A program made the translations under genes and the position numbers. Below the pieces are notes generated by a model, which was given only the letters and a program-made list of their open reading frames with translations, had not been told where the DNA came from and did no database searches. 44,278 bases of DNA from Fibrobacter succinogenes (lineage in GTDB: Bacteria > Fibrobacterota > Fibrobacteria > Fibrobacterales > Fibrobacteraceae): positions 1 to 44,278 of the forward strand of contig CACZAD010000023.1 of the NCBI GenBank assembly GCA_902779055.1, read 5' to 3'. Positions 15,714 through 24,768 of the stretch are shown piece by piece (position 1 is the first letter of the stretch; every line of letters starts with the position of its first letter).

Positions 15714-16602
15714 AAACTGGCAAAAGATGACGCCGATTGGACGGATGTTCCATTCGTTCGGCATCTATATTCTCAAGACATCCCTCGGGCAGCAGATCGC
15801 CCTGTTCTTCCGCACCATAGCTTCCATCTTTGCAAGCAGCCACAACTTCAAGACCGACACCAAGAACATCATCCTGCAAACGTTCTTTACCGGTGCTGAA
15901 ATTTTCCCGCCGCTCTTTGCCGTGGCCACGTTATTCGGAACCGTCGTCATCATCTACCTGTTCTCCCTTATGGGCAAGATGGGCTTTTCGAATGATATCG
16001 GCACCCTCATCGTGGTGATCATCATCCGCGAACTGAGCCCAATCTTCACGGCGTTCCTCATTGCAGGCCGTACCGGATCTTCGCTGACCACCTACATTGG
16101 CAGTATGGTGATTGATTCCGAAGTCGACGCTCTAGCCACCATGGGCATCAACCCCATCCGTTATCTTGTGATGCCAAGCGTCATCGGCGGAACCATCGCG
16201 ACGATCATCATGAACATCATCTTTTGCGCAAGCGCCATCGGTGCCGGATTCCTCGTCACGAAGGGTCTCATCTTTTTCACCGGGTTTGCGTCCAAGCTGC
16301 AGATGATCTACGTGAACGCGCCAGACGTGCAGATTACCTGGAACTATCTATCCAACGAAATCCTGAAGGCACTCACCACACAGGACTTTGTCTTCACCAT
16401 CATAAAGCCCCTTGTCTTTGGCATCATCATCACGACCAACGCTTGCTACCAGGCACTGAACATCAAGCGCGACATCCGTCAAGTTCCCAAAGCCACATCC
16501 CGCTCGGTCATCACGTCCTTCCTCTACATCGTTTTTGCTGACGCCATATTCTTGATGCACTATTTTGGCGATTACATGGACAACCTCGCCCAGATCATTT
16601 AG
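15694..16602 (+). CDS. mlaE: MlaE-type ABC transporter permease
   Basis: The 302-residue membrane protein matches the MlaE/YrbE family: an amphipathic N-terminal interfacial helix, then five or so membrane segments with the conserved block IRELSPIFTAFLIAGRTGSS and EVDALATMGINPIRYLVMPSVIGG (the EQ/ALxxMGI region). MlaE forms the inner-membrane part of the lipid transport complex that moves phospholipids between the membranes. ATG 15694 overlaps engB; a GTG at 15691 and an ATG at 15727 are alternatives. The ATPase gene follows eight bases later. No MlaD or MlaC gene is found next to it in this window. The protein is longer than E. coli MlaE (260), mainly by a longer periplasmic loop near residues 190-220. 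Confidence 0.85.
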   Translation: MQEKQLKNWQKMTPIGRMFHSFGIYILKTSLGQQIALFFRTIASIFASSHNFKTDTKNIILQTFFTGAEIFPPLFAVATLFGTVVIIYLFSLMGKMGFSNDIGTLIVVIIIRELSPIFTAFLIAGRTGSSLTTYIGSMVIDSEVDALATMGINPIRYLVMPSVIGGTIATIIMNIIFCASAIGAGFLVTKGLIFFTGFASKLQMIYVNAPDVQITWNYLSNEILKALTTQDFVFTIIKPLVFGIIITTNACYQALNIKRDIRQVPKATSRSVITSFLYIVFADAIFLMHYFGDYMDNLAQII

Positions 16603-16609
16603 GAACCCC

Positions 16610-17470
16610 ATGCTAGACGAAGCCTTGAGACTTGAAGATGTGTACCTCTCGACAAATGAATTGTCGGGGACGCTTTTTTCTGTACCTAGTGCTGTTAATT
16701 ATTTTGAGAATATAAAGGCTAGCGAAAGCAACGAAGACCTGTCTCTCATCACGGGAGCGAACCTCACCTTGAAACTCGGCGAGACCATCTGCATTGGCGG
16801 CCCGTCCGGCAAGGGAAAAAGTGCCATTCTCCGTATGATCGCAGGGCTTGCACGACCGCTCAAGGGGCACATCTACTATTTTGGCGAATATATCCCGGCA
16901 GAACGCCTGACGGCACTCGAAGTGGCCAAACGCAAAGTCGGATACGTACTCCAGAATGCGGCCCTCATCTCGAACCTGAGAGTCGTCGACAATATCGCCC
17001 TCCCGCTCCGCTACCACAAAATGGGGACCGACTCCGAGATCATCAAGAAAGTCAATATGGCCATGGACTTGATGCGCGTCCGCAATTTTGCGAATATGTT
17101 CCCGCACCAGCTGAGCGTGGGCATGCAAAAACGCGTCGCCATTGCACGTTCCTGGGCCATGGACCCGAAGCTCCTCCTGATGGACGAACCGACCGCAGGT
17201 CTCGACAACTACAACCGCCGAAACCTCTTGCCGTTGATCGACAACATGCGAACCATGTTCAAGACGTCCATCATCATCGTCACGCACGATCTTACGATCG
17301 CAAAGGAACTGGACTGCAACCTCGTGTTCCTCCACGAGAAAAAGCTCACCCAGCCGCACCCCTTTGACTACTGGCTCCGTTCGGACAGCGAAATTTCAAA
17401 GGACCAGTTCCGCGACCTTCAAGGCATTTCTCCAGAATCCATTCCACAAGAAAACACCCCCTCTATCTAA
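16610..17470 (+). CDS. mlaF: MlaF-type ABC transporter ATPase
   Basis: The 286-residue protein is an ABC ATPase with Walker A GPSGKGKS (about residues 64-71), Q-loop VLQNAAL, signature LSVGMQKR in place of LSGGQ (usual in MlaF proteins), Walker B LLLMDEPTAGLD and H-loop THD. It pairs with the MlaE permease directly upstream (AGGA site at 16601-16604, five bases from the ATG). Between the first strand (LRLEDVYLS) and the second (LITGANLTLKLGE) lies an insertion of about 30 residues. The DNA coding for it is AT-richer than the flanks and contains a terminator-like hairpin at 16647-16678. The C-terminal tail (about 25 residues after DYWLRSDSEI) is family-typical for MlaF-like proteins. Confidence 0.86.
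   Translation: MLDEALRLEDVYLSTNELSGTLFSVPSAVNYFENIKASESNEDLSLITGANLTLKLGETICIGGPSGKGKSAILRMIAGLARPLKGHIYYFGEYIPAERLTALEVAKRKVGYVLQNAALISNLRVVDNIALPLRYHKMGTDSEIIKKVNMAMDLMRVRNFANMFPHQLSVGMQKRVAIARSWAMDPKLLLMDEPTAGLDNYNRRNLLPLIDNMRTMFKTSIIIVTHDLTIAKELDCNLVFLHEKKLTQPHPFDYWLRSDSEISKDQFRDLQGISPESIPQENTPSI
16647..16678 (+). other. Terminator-like hairpin inside mlaF
   Basis: CGACAA (16650-16655) and TTGTCG (16661-16666) pair around ATGAA. The stem can extend by three pairs including G-U, and CGC plus six T follow. It lies about 40 bases into the coding region, so it could weaken expression of mlaF and pyrC relative to the genes upstream. Confidence 0.4.
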
Positions 17471-17473
17471 ACT

Positions 17474-18475
17474 ATGTTCCTTCCTTTACCAGACGATTTT
17501 CACGCCCACTTGCGCCAGGGCGAACTTATGCCCGCCTACGTCCGCGATCTCGTAGCCCAATTCGGTCGCGCCATCATCATGCCGAACACCGTCCCCGCCA
17601 TGACAAGCGCAGCGGCCATTGCAGAATACAAGAAGCAGATTCTTGAAGCGGCCGCCCCCGTGCGTCCGGACTTTGTGCCGCTTATGACGTTCAAGCTGAA
17701 CCCAAACTACACGGAACAGGACCTGAAGGACATGATGGCAGTCGGCGTCGTTGCTGGCAAGTACTACCCCGCAGGCGTCACGACGAACAGCGCAGACGGT
17801 ATCAGCGACTTTGAAGCGGTATTCCCCGTTGTCGCGATGATGGAAAAGCTTGGCCTTGTGCTTTGTGTTCACGGCGAAGAACCCGGCGAATTCTGCCTCG
17901 ACCGCGAACCGGCATTCATCAAGCGCGTCGAAACGCTCGCCGAAAAGTTCCCGAAGCTCCGCATCGTCTTTGAGCATTTGAGCAGCGCCAAGTCCGTCGA
18001 AGCCGTCAAGCGCCTCCCCGCCAATGTCGCCGCCACATTCACGGTACACCACCTCATGATGACCCTGGATGACGTTGTCGGTGACGCACTCCGTCCGCAC
18101 CATTTCTGCAAGCCGCTCCCCAAGCGTCCCGAAGACCGCAAGGCCATCCGCGAAGCAGCCTTCAGCGGAAACCCCAAGTTCTTCCTCGGCACCGATTCCG
18201 CCCCGCACCAGCAGGGCAAAAAGGAATGCCCGTGCGGCGCCGCCGGCGTCTACAGCGCACCTGTCGCCATTCCGCTCTTGGTGCAGGAATTTGAACGTGC
18301 AGGCGCCCTCGACAAGCTCCCGAACTTTATCGCAGGCTTTGGCGCCGACTTCTACAAACTCCCGCGCACAACAAAGCAGATTGAAGTCGTCAAGGAAAAG
18401 TGGACAGTCCCGGCCGTCGTGAACGGAGTCGTTCCGCTTGCCGCCGGACAAACGCTTGAATGGAAACTCAAATAA
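17474..18475 (+). CDS. pyrC: Dihydroorotase (PyrC, homodimeric class)
   Basis: The 333-residue protein carries the metal-binding HAHLRQG motif (His10, His12) and the carboxylated lysine in VVAGKYYPAGVTTNS (Lys96). The metal histidines follow in VHGEE and FEHLS, and the catalytic Asp lies in FLGTDSAPH. It closes the dihydroorotate ring in pyrimidine synthesis in the cytoplasm. The length is close to E. coli PyrC (348). The ATG lies three bases after the mlaF stop, with no clear ribosome site, which suggests coupling. A terminator follows at 18521-18542, so this gene ends the recR-pyrC run. Confidence 0.95.
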   Translation: MFLPLPDDFHAHLRQGELMPAYVRDLVAQFGRAIIMPNTVPAMTSAAAIAEYKKQILEAAAPVRPDFVPLMTFKLNPNYTEQDLKDMMAVGVVAGKYYPAGVTTNSADGISDFEAVFPVVAMMEKLGLVLCVHGEEPGEFCLDREPAFIKRVETLAEKFPKLRIVFEHLSSAKSVEAVKRLPANVAATFTVHHLMMTLDDVVGDALRPHHFCKPLPKRPEDRKAIREAAFSGNPKFFLGTDSAPHQQGKKECPCGAAGVYSAPVAIPLLVQEFERAGALDKLPNFIAGFGADFYKLPRTTKQIEVVKEKWTVPAVVNGVVPLAAGQTLEWKLK

Positions 18476-18520
18476 GTTTCCATCGTCTTTTTTGTTGTAA
18501 AAATCAAGCATTTACCTGAA

Positions 18521-18542
18521 ATTCGCCCTCTTTGGGGCGAAT
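18521..18542 (+). terminator. Intrinsic terminator after pyrC
   Basis: ATTCGCCC pairs with GGGCGAAT around a six-base loop, followed by TTTTATT. Confidence 0.85.
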
Positions 18543-18642
18543 TTTTATTATACAAATAAAAAAATTTTTCCTTATTTGCTTTTTTTACTTATATTAAAAA
18601 ACGATCCAAGGATTATACCACTTTTCAATCGGAGGTTTTATA

Positions 18643-19254
18643 ATGAATCTGGTAAAAACAATTGGTCGTATTCTTCCGGTAGCACTCAGCCTTGCAGTCC
18701 TCGTGGCTTGCGGCGACAAAAAGAAAGACAAGCCCGTTCCAGTAAAGCAGCCGGAACCGGCCCAGGTCGAAGCTCCGGCACCGGAACCAGAACCGGCTCC
18801 GTTTGACTTCTCCAAGTTCGCAGCTGTCAAGGGTTCCTCTACGGAATTCCTCACCGAAAGCAGCGCAGTCGAAGCCTACCTCAACGAAGCATTTGCCAAG
18901 GTCGAACAGGGCCAGGCAACATCCATCGAATTCCCGGGCGTGAGCAGCCTCTTTGAACTTGCCAGCGCAGAACTCAGCAGCGAAGGCCGTGCCGTTATCG
19001 CAGCATTCGGCACCAAGCTCGCCCAGACGAACATGGAAGCATCCGTCCTCGTCGAAGGCTACACCTGCGACCTCGGCTCTGTCGCTTACAACGACGAACT
19101 CTCTCAGCGTCGTGCAGAAAATGCCAAGGCAGAACTCTCCAAGTACATCCCGGCTTCCAAGATCACGGCCAAGTGGTACGGCAAGCGCTTGTACAAGAAG
19201 ATCAAGTACGGCACCAGAGAAGAACACCGCCGTTCCAACATCCGCATCCAGTAA
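18643..19254 (+). CDS. OmpA-family (Pal-like) peptidoglycan-binding lipoprotein
   Basis: The 203-residue product has a signal peptide with lipobox LVAC (Cys near residue 24), a Lys/Pro/Glu-rich linker (about residues 27-50), a short middle part and an OmpA-like domain from about residue 85. The domain shows VLVEGYTCDLGSVAYNDELSQRRAENAKAEL, the canonical peptidoglycan-binding block, with the Asp and Arg positions kept, and ends RRSNIRIQ. It should tether the outer membrane to the cell wall. The Cys in GYTCD replaces the usual Asp of GYTD. A GGAGG site precedes the ATG at 18643. The gene is monocistronic with a strong terminator. Confidence 0.9.
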   Translation: MNLVKTIGRILPVALSLAVLVACGDKKKDKPVPVKQPEPAQVEAPAPEPEPAPFDFSKFAAVKGSSTEFLTESSAVEAYLNEAFAKVEQGQATSIEFPGVSSLFELASAELSSEGRAVIAAFGTKLAQTNMEASVLVEGYTCDLGSVAYNDELSQRRAENAKAELSKYIPASKITAKWYGKRLYKKIKYGTREEHRRSNIRIQ

Positions 19255-19297
19255 TTCACCGGAACGCGCAAACATAAACGCACAAGTGTTTAAAAAG

Positions 19298-19317
19298 TCC
19301 TCCGCCAACGCGGAGGA
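19298..19317. terminator. Bidirectional terminator between the OmpA-like gene and the sbcDC group
   Basis: TCCTCCGC pairs with GCGGAGGA around CAAC; T-runs follow on plus and A-runs precede, so it can serve both directions. Confidence 0.9.
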
Positions 19318-19354
19318 TTTTTTTGCGTCTTAAATCAATTGTTCGCTTAGAATT

Positions 19355-19519
19355 TTACAAGCCTTCGGCTTCACGGGCCCACTGATCATCCAGATCGGGA
19401 TGTTCCTTGCGGAATCGTCTTAAAGCCTTGTGGATTTCCCAATCCAAATTCAGGCCCTCAGCCTTGCACTTGGGTTTCAGTTCGTTATACAATTCCTTTA
19501 CCTTTTCTTCGAGAGTCAT
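19355..19519 (-). CDS. Small 54-residue protein, unknown
   Basis: An ATG at 19519 opens a 54-codon frame (MTLEEKVKELYNELKPKCKA and onward) rich in Lys, Glu and Leu, ending DDQWAREAEGL. The composition and predicted helices look like a real soluble protein, and nothing comparable lies on the other strand. It begins 15 bases after the stop of the RyR-domain gene on the same strand, so it would be the last gene of that operon. AAGG lies upstream at a rather long distance. I recognise no family. Confidence 0.6.
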   Translation of the reverse strand: MTLEEKVKELYNELKPKCKAEGLNLDWEIHKALRRFRKEHPDLDDQWAREAEGL

Positions 19520-19534
19520 ATTAGTTTTCAAGCC

Positions 19535-21181
19535 TTATCCATTGATAATGTATTCGGAGTTTTCGAGGATGTAGGAATCCCTGGACTTCAATTCTTCGGG
19601 GAGACGGTCGTACGGAATGATGTCATGACGTGTGAACTTACGTTCGTCCGTCGGACCAGAACTGTACCCCATCAACAACATGGACATCATCCAGCGTCGA
19701 TGTTCCGCTTCGAGCAAGAGGCTTTCGTCATCCGTCATACTGAAGCAGCGTTTGCGGAGCGGCAAGGCATTCGCACAGTAAATTGCAGACGTCTTGTCGG
19801 CTTCGCTCAGGCGGTACCACATCTTCTCTTCGGTTTCGCGGGTTTCCGGATTCAAATGACGTTCGCGGACGTAATTGGCACGCTGACCACGTTCCACGCG
19901 CTTGGAATGCACGAATTCCCTCATTTCGTCAATGTCGCCCATGATGCGCACGTAGCCATACATTCCGCTATCGTTGATGCGCTTGATGATGTCGTCGTTC
20001 GCTTCGCGCCAGTACACGGCAATGTCCGCATTTTCGTAAACGGCACGCGGCAAATGCACAAGCGTCGAAATCGCCTTGGACGCATCTTCCTTACAAATGC
20101 ACACGACCAGGCGTTCCTTGGGGCTTGCCGCCACACCGGCGATATAGTTCCTCGCCAAGTCCGCTTCGCAGTAGGCATCCACAAAGTTCCACTCGACATC
20201 CAGATAGTCGCCACGCACTGTTTCCGGTTCATGGACAACCTTGTTGCCGTCAGCATCCACATAAGTGTACTTGGAAAGCCTGAAAAGTCCCATACGGGAA
20301 ACGACTAGACGATCCACCCACTTTTCGCAGTCTTCATCCACGAACGTGATGCAGGTCTTTAAATTCGTGCGCCTAAAGTTCGGATAATGGCAAACGTTAG
20401 CCACCTCAAACGCCACCGCCTGCGCAATCGGTCCCGTGCCTATCAGCACCACATGCAAGCGCTGGTTGTCCGCTTCGCGGATCGTCGGCAAGAAATCCGT
20501 TCCGACAAGCAGCTGTTCCGACATAAATTCATACTCGTTAAACACGTCGACCAGCAAATGTCCCTTGGACTTTTCAGGAGCCTTCAAATACCACAGGACT
20601 TCAGAGGTCGAAGGTTCGCTCAACAGCAAATGGCAATGGATATCGCGCATCGCCTTTTCGCTGAGGGTTCGCAGCACCTCGATGCAGTGCAAGTTACGGG
20701 AATCTCGTTCCGGCCCATCTTCGCCAATCACAAGAATGCGGTCTGCCAAAAGCGCCCCTGCAAAGAGCAAGTCTTCTTCGTTTTCGTAATCCTTCTTGTA
20801 ATGGATAAAATGCCCATCAATATCGCGACGGCTCATCACGACAATCGGCCGCTTGTCGCCCTTGAGCGCACGCAAGATACTCTTGAGCTGATGCCCTGCG
20901 CCAAGCACAAGCACATGGCCTCGCACGTCGACATGCTTTTTACCTTCGCGCATCGATTCGGACGTATTCTTGAAAACGTTGATGACCGCACTGATGAACA
21001 GGATTGCGAACACCACGTAACCCGAAAGGAACCCCTTCCAGCCAAGAGTCTTTTCGCCAAGCACCCACGAGCCCAGCAACACACCGAGGATAAAAATGAC
21101 TAGAGAAATAGCAAGCAAAATCAAAAGCTTTTTTGCAAGCCCGTTCGACCACGCTCCTTTAATTATCCCTTTAATATTCAT
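19535..21181 (-). CDS. Two-TM protein with TrkA-N/RCK-like modules and a C-terminal RyR domain
   Basis: The 548-residue protein has two N-terminal membrane segments (about residues 18-40 and 52-70). A Rossmann-type unit follows at about residue 87 (GHVLVLGAGHQLKSILRAL), with a second at about residue 243 (LHVVLIGTGPIAQAVAFEVA). The C terminus (about 490-545) reads AEHRRWMMSMLLMGYSSGP, then IIPYDRLPEELKSRD, which is a RyR domain (the repeat named from ryanodine receptors). The layout suggests a membrane sensor or a ligand-gated channel subunit with a nucleotide-binding gating ring; I see no classical K+ filter (TVGYG). It starts 44 bases after the sbcC stop on the same strand and may share that transcript. 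The ligand and output are unknown. Confidence 0.75.
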   Translation of the reverse strand: MNIKGIIKGAWSNGLAKKLLILLAISLVIFILGVLLGSWVLGEKTLGWKGFLSGYVVFAILFISAVINVFKNTSESMREGKKHVDVRGHVLVLGAGHQLKSILRALKGDKRPIVVMSRRDIDGHFIHYKKDYENEEDLLFAGALLADRILVIGEDGPERDSRNLHCIEVLRTLSEKAMRDIHCHLLLSEPSTSEVLWYLKAPEKSKGHLLVDVFNEYEFMSEQLLVGTDFLPTIREADNQRLHVVLIGTGPIAQAVAFEVANVCHYPNFRRTNLKTCITFVDEDCEKWVDRLVVSRMGLFRLSKYTYVDADGNKVVHEPETVRGDYLDVEWNFVDAYCEADLARNYIAGVAASPKERLVVCICKEDASKAISTLVHLPRAVYENADIAVYWREANDDIIKRINDSGMYGYVRIMGDIDEMREFVHSKRVERGQRANYVRERHLNPETRETEEKMWYRLSEADKTSAIYCANALPLRKRCFSMTDDESLLLEAEHRRWMMSMLLMGYSSGPTDERKFTRHDIIPYDRLPEELKSRDSYILENSEYIING

Positions 21182-21225
21182 AATACGCCCCTGATAAATC
21201 CAATAGCTTTATTATAGCTTTTTTT

Positions 21226-24200
21226 CTATCCGTTGCGCACGCCAGCTCCGCTAAGGACGCTACGCCCGCCACGAGGAGTCACATCGATGTGGGTTGCAAG
21301 TTCGCTCTTCACCAGGTCCACGTGCGTAATGACGCCGAGAAGCTTGCCCTTTTCCTGTTGCATTTTCTGAAGCACCACGACCGTTTCCTGAAGGATCTTG
21401 GAGTCTAGCGTTCCAAAGCCTTCGTCGAGGAACATCGAGTCAATGCTCACGTTCCGGCTCGCAAGTGTCGAGATGCCAAGCGCAAGCGAGAGGCTCACGA
21501 GGAACCCTTCACCGCCGGAGATATTGTCAATCGGACGCACCGCATCGCTGTTGTCATGGTCGACAAGCTGGATGTTGAGCGTATTCGGCTCGGTCACCAT
21601 CTCGTAACGCGGGAACATATCGCGCAAGAATCCGTTTGCGATTTTCAACAAATTCCGCAGCGTGATGGTCTGGATGAACTTCACGAACAAGTCGCCATTA
21701 CCCGTATCGAGCCTGTTGCCGTTGAACCAGCGCTGCATCTGTTCCCAGTCAGAACGCTTTTCCTTGAGCATTCCAAGTTCCGCCTGCATATCGTTGTACT
21801 TTTGACGGAGCTGTTCGTCGTTCTTCCGCTGTTCCGTCCATGTGGCGAGATTCACGGTGCATTCGTTAAGCTTCGCCTTGGAGGTTTCGCGATTTTGACG
21901 GGCCACTTCTTCGGACTCTTCGAAGTTACGCTTCTTTTGATGATCCGTCAGCTGGTCGTTAAAGTTCTTGAGCGAAGTCCGGGCAGTCGTCAAGCCATTA
22001 TCCACAAGCAGTTGTGCCTGCTGGAGCGACTTGCGTTCGGATTCTGGAAGCCTTGCCGCCATAAATTCCGGTTCATCCGCGAAGCCCTTCGATGCAAGAT
22101 TTTCGTGGAAGCGCTTTTCAAGATCAGCAAGTCTCGGTTCCGTTTCGACAATGCGGTTCTTCAAATCCGCAATGGACTTGTCCAGCGCCACCTTCACTTC
22201 GCGCATACGCTGTTCGTTGTGCAAGGCTTCATTCGCCTGACGTTCTGCCGCTTCGCGCTGCAAGCGGGCCTTGTTGCGTTCGTCATCAACAGACTTTTCG
22301 CCAAACAATTCCTTGCGGCTTTTTTCAAGAGCATTCAAGGATTCCTGCAAACCGTCCTGATTTGCACGCGCCGCATCCAGCCTGCTTCTGGCCAGGTCAA
22401 GAGCCTCCTGGTACTGGCTTTTTGCAGAACGCTCCTTGTCCAATTCATTCTCGACCCGAACCTTTTTATCCTGGGCCATTTTCCACCAGGAATTTTTCTT
22501 ATCGAGTACGGCAAGATGAGCATCGGCATCTTCCATACGAACATTCGAGAACCATTCCGCAAAAATCTTTTCAATTTTTTCGGAGTACTCCTGCAACTTG
22601 GATCTGGACTTGTCGAGCAAATCACTGGCAACATTGACTTCGCCCGCAAGCGCCGTATGCTTGATCGTCGCCTGATGCACTTCGCCCAGCAATGCATCGA
22701 CACGCTCCTTTTTCTGCAAGTAATCCGCTTTCAACGAGAGCAGTTCCTGCAAGACCGTCTGCATCGAATCTAGCGTTACGGACTTATTCCAAGGATCCAA
22801 TTTTGCATTCAACTGTTCAAGCAGCTGAGACTCGGCACCAGTCTCCTCGCCCACTTTTTCCATAAAGCCTCGAAGAAGCTCCTCGGCATTCTGCATCTGG
22901 CTTGCAAAGCCGTCCAGCAGGCGCTGGACTTTTTCTATTTCGCCATTGACCTTACGAAGCTTGTTCGCAAAATCATTCAGGCTGTTCGCCCCATTTTCGA
23001 TATTCTCTTTCTCTTCGCAGGACTTATGATCCAACGAACCGCAAACAGGGCACGCCTCGCCCGGCTTTAGGCTGCGACGCAATTCAGCTACAACGACAGG
23101 AATATCTTCATCGATGATGGCTTCCTTTTCGCCCTGCAAGGACGAAAGACGGACCTTCGCCGATTCTGCTTCCTGACAGATATTTTCGACCTGTTTATTC
23201 TTCGTTGCAATTTCGCCCTGCAAGCGCAAGACTTCCCTGTGATGGGCGTTCGCTTCACTGGCAAGTCCATTGACGTCCGGCAAGACATGGACAAGGTCCG
23301 CATCCGCCTTATGCGCTTCAAGATATTCCTGCAACGACTGCAATTCCTGATTTTGCTTTTGAAACGTCGCATCAAATTCCTGCAACGACTTCTTCAGAGT
23401 TTCGAGGTTCTTCGAATCGGCATCGCAACTGGTGTTTCCTTTTTTCCATTCCGCTACAAGAGTTTTCAAAAGCGAAAGCTGGCCATCAATCGTTTCGTCT
23501 TTCTGGTTTTCGGCAATGTATTTTGCAACCTTTTCCAGTTCCGATTCGTTGACTACAATGAGCCTATCCGTTTCGCTTATCTTCTGCTGCGTCGTTTCGG
23601 TTTCCGCCACAATTTTTGCAACTTCGGCAACAGCCATCTGGAGCTGCTTACGGGCATTACGGATATCACCGTCCATCGACGACACGCGTTCCCAAACGGT
23701 TTCGTTTGAAGAATAATCCGCCTTGCACTTTTCGAATGCGGCCTGCATTTCGCCTTTCTTCAGCGACGCCTGCTCAAGATCCGATGTTGCCGTAGGGAGC
23801 TTTTTCTCGTTTTCATCCAGCTCGTCCTTCATACGTCCAAGGCTTACACGGACGGAGTTGAATTCCGCAAACGAAGATTCAGCTTCCTGGGCTCGGAGCG
23901 CGCGTTCCAGCTTTTCGCGATTGGGCTCGAATGCAACCTTTTCACGTTCCGCATCTTCCAGCTTCTTTTGAGCATCCTGCAAACGTATTTCGATACTATG
24001 GAAGTTGTCGAACCACGTGCAGATAAAGATAAGGCGTTCGACCTCATCCGTGAGCGTCTTCTTTTGCCGTTCGGCATCCGCAATATTCGAATTCAGGGCA
24101 GCCAGAGCCTCTTCACTAAGCAAAGTGACTGTACCCATTTTATTTTCGACGTCCTTCACGGCGTCGTCAGCCTGCTCATACAAGTCATGGACTGCGACTG

Positions 24201-24756
24201 CAATCTTTCTATAAATTCCATCGCCAGTCAGCTTTTCAAGAATTGCCGCACGTTCATTTTCATTGCATTTCAGGAACTTGTTGAATTCGCCCTGGGCAAG
24301 CATCATCGACTTGGTAAACTGGCCAAAATCAAGCCCGATCACGCGAGTCATAAGCTTTTCAATTTCGGCCTGGTTCGAGAACGATGCTTCCACCGTTCCG
24401 GTCGTCTCGTTCATAAGCATCCACAAATACTTCTGGAGCTTATTCGTCCTCGGAGCGCGATGCTGTTCCCAACGAGCCGAAAATACGCCATCACGGCTTT
24501 CGAAAGTGACCTTCGCATAGCAAGTCTTTGTACCATAGGTCATCACTTCGTTGGAATCACCCTTGATTGGCCCAAGACGTGGAGTCTTGCCGTAAAGTCC
24601 AAGGCAGATGGCATCGAGGATGGAGGTCTTTCCAGAACCCGTCGGGCCCGAAATGCAGAACATGCCGCTGCTGGCAAAGTCGGGAGCTTCAAAGTCAACG
24701 GTCCATTCGCCAGCCAAGGAATTGATATTGCAAAATTCAATCTTCTTAATCTTCAT
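21226..24756 (-). CDS. sbcC: Exonuclease subunit SbcC (Rad50-like ATPase)
   Basis: The 1176-residue protein has Walker A GPTGSGKT at residues 37-44 in the N-terminal ATPase half, long heptad-rich coiled coils on both sides of a CPVC zinc hook (about residue 568), and the C-terminal half with signature DNISGGEGFLVSLSLALG and Walker B MFLDEGFGTLD. These are the parts of SbcC, which with SbcD opens DNA hairpins and trims blocked ends. The length is near that of E. coli SbcC (1048) plus longer coils. It starts 12 bases after the sbcD stop, an operon arrangement typical for the pair. Confidence 0.95.
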   Translation of the reverse strand: MKIKKIEFCNINSLAGEWTVDFEAPDFASSGMFCISGPTGSGKTSILDAICLGLYGKTPRLGPIKGDSNEVMTYGTKTCYAKVTFESRDGVFSARWEQHRAPRTNKLQKYLWMLMNETTGTVEASFSNQAEIEKLMTRVIGLDFGQFTKSMMLAQGEFNKFLKCNENERAAILEKLTGDGIYRKIAVAVHDLYEQADDAVKDVENKMGTVTLLSEEALAALNSNIADAERQKKTLTDEVERLIFICTWFDNFHSIEIRLQDAQKKLEDAEREKVAFEPNREKLERALRAQEAESSFAEFNSVRVSLGRMKDELDENEKKLPTATSDLEQASLKKGEMQAAFEKCKADYSSNETVWERVSSMDGDIRNARKQLQMAVAEVAKIVAETETTQQKISETDRLIVVNESELEKVAKYIAENQKDETIDGQLSLLKTLVAEWKKGNTSCDADSKNLETLKKSLQEFDATFQKQNQELQSLQEYLEAHKADADLVHVLPDVNGLASEANAHHREVLRLQGEIATKNKQVENICQEAESAKVRLSSLQGEKEAIIDEDIPVVVAELRRSLKPGEACPVCGSLDHKSCEEKENIENGANSLNDFANKLRKVNGEIEKVQRLLDGFASQMQNAEELLRGFMEKVGEETGAESQLLEQLNAKLDPWNKSVTLDSMQTVLQELLSLKADYLQKKERVDALLGEVHQATIKHTALAGEVNVASDLLDKSRSKLQEYSEKIEKIFAEWFSNVRMEDADAHLAVLDKKNSWWKMAQDKKVRVENELDKERSAKSQYQEALDLARSRLDAARANQDGLQESLNALEKSRKELFGEKSVDDERNKARLQREAAERQANEALHNEQRMREVKVALDKSIADLKNRIVETEPRLADLEKRFHENLASKGFADEPEFMAARLPESERKSLQQAQLLVDNGLTTARTSLKNFNDQLTDHQKKRNFEESEEVARQNRETSKAKLNECTVNLATWTEQRKNDEQLRQKYNDMQAELGMLKEKRSDWEQMQRWFNGNRLDTGNGDLFVKFIQTITLRNLLKIANGFLRDMFPRYEMVTEPNTLNIQLVDHDNSDAVRPIDNISGGEGFLVSLSLALGISTLASRNVSIDSMFLDEGFGTLDSKILQETVVVLQKMQQEKGKLLGVITHVDLVKSELATHIDVTPRGGRSVLSGAGVRNG

Positions 24757-24768
24757 TACAAATCCCCC

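Noticed and set aside
21556..22773. 405-codon plus-strand frame inside sbcC
   Set aside because: Antisense shadow of the coiled-coil codons; the real gene is complete on minus.
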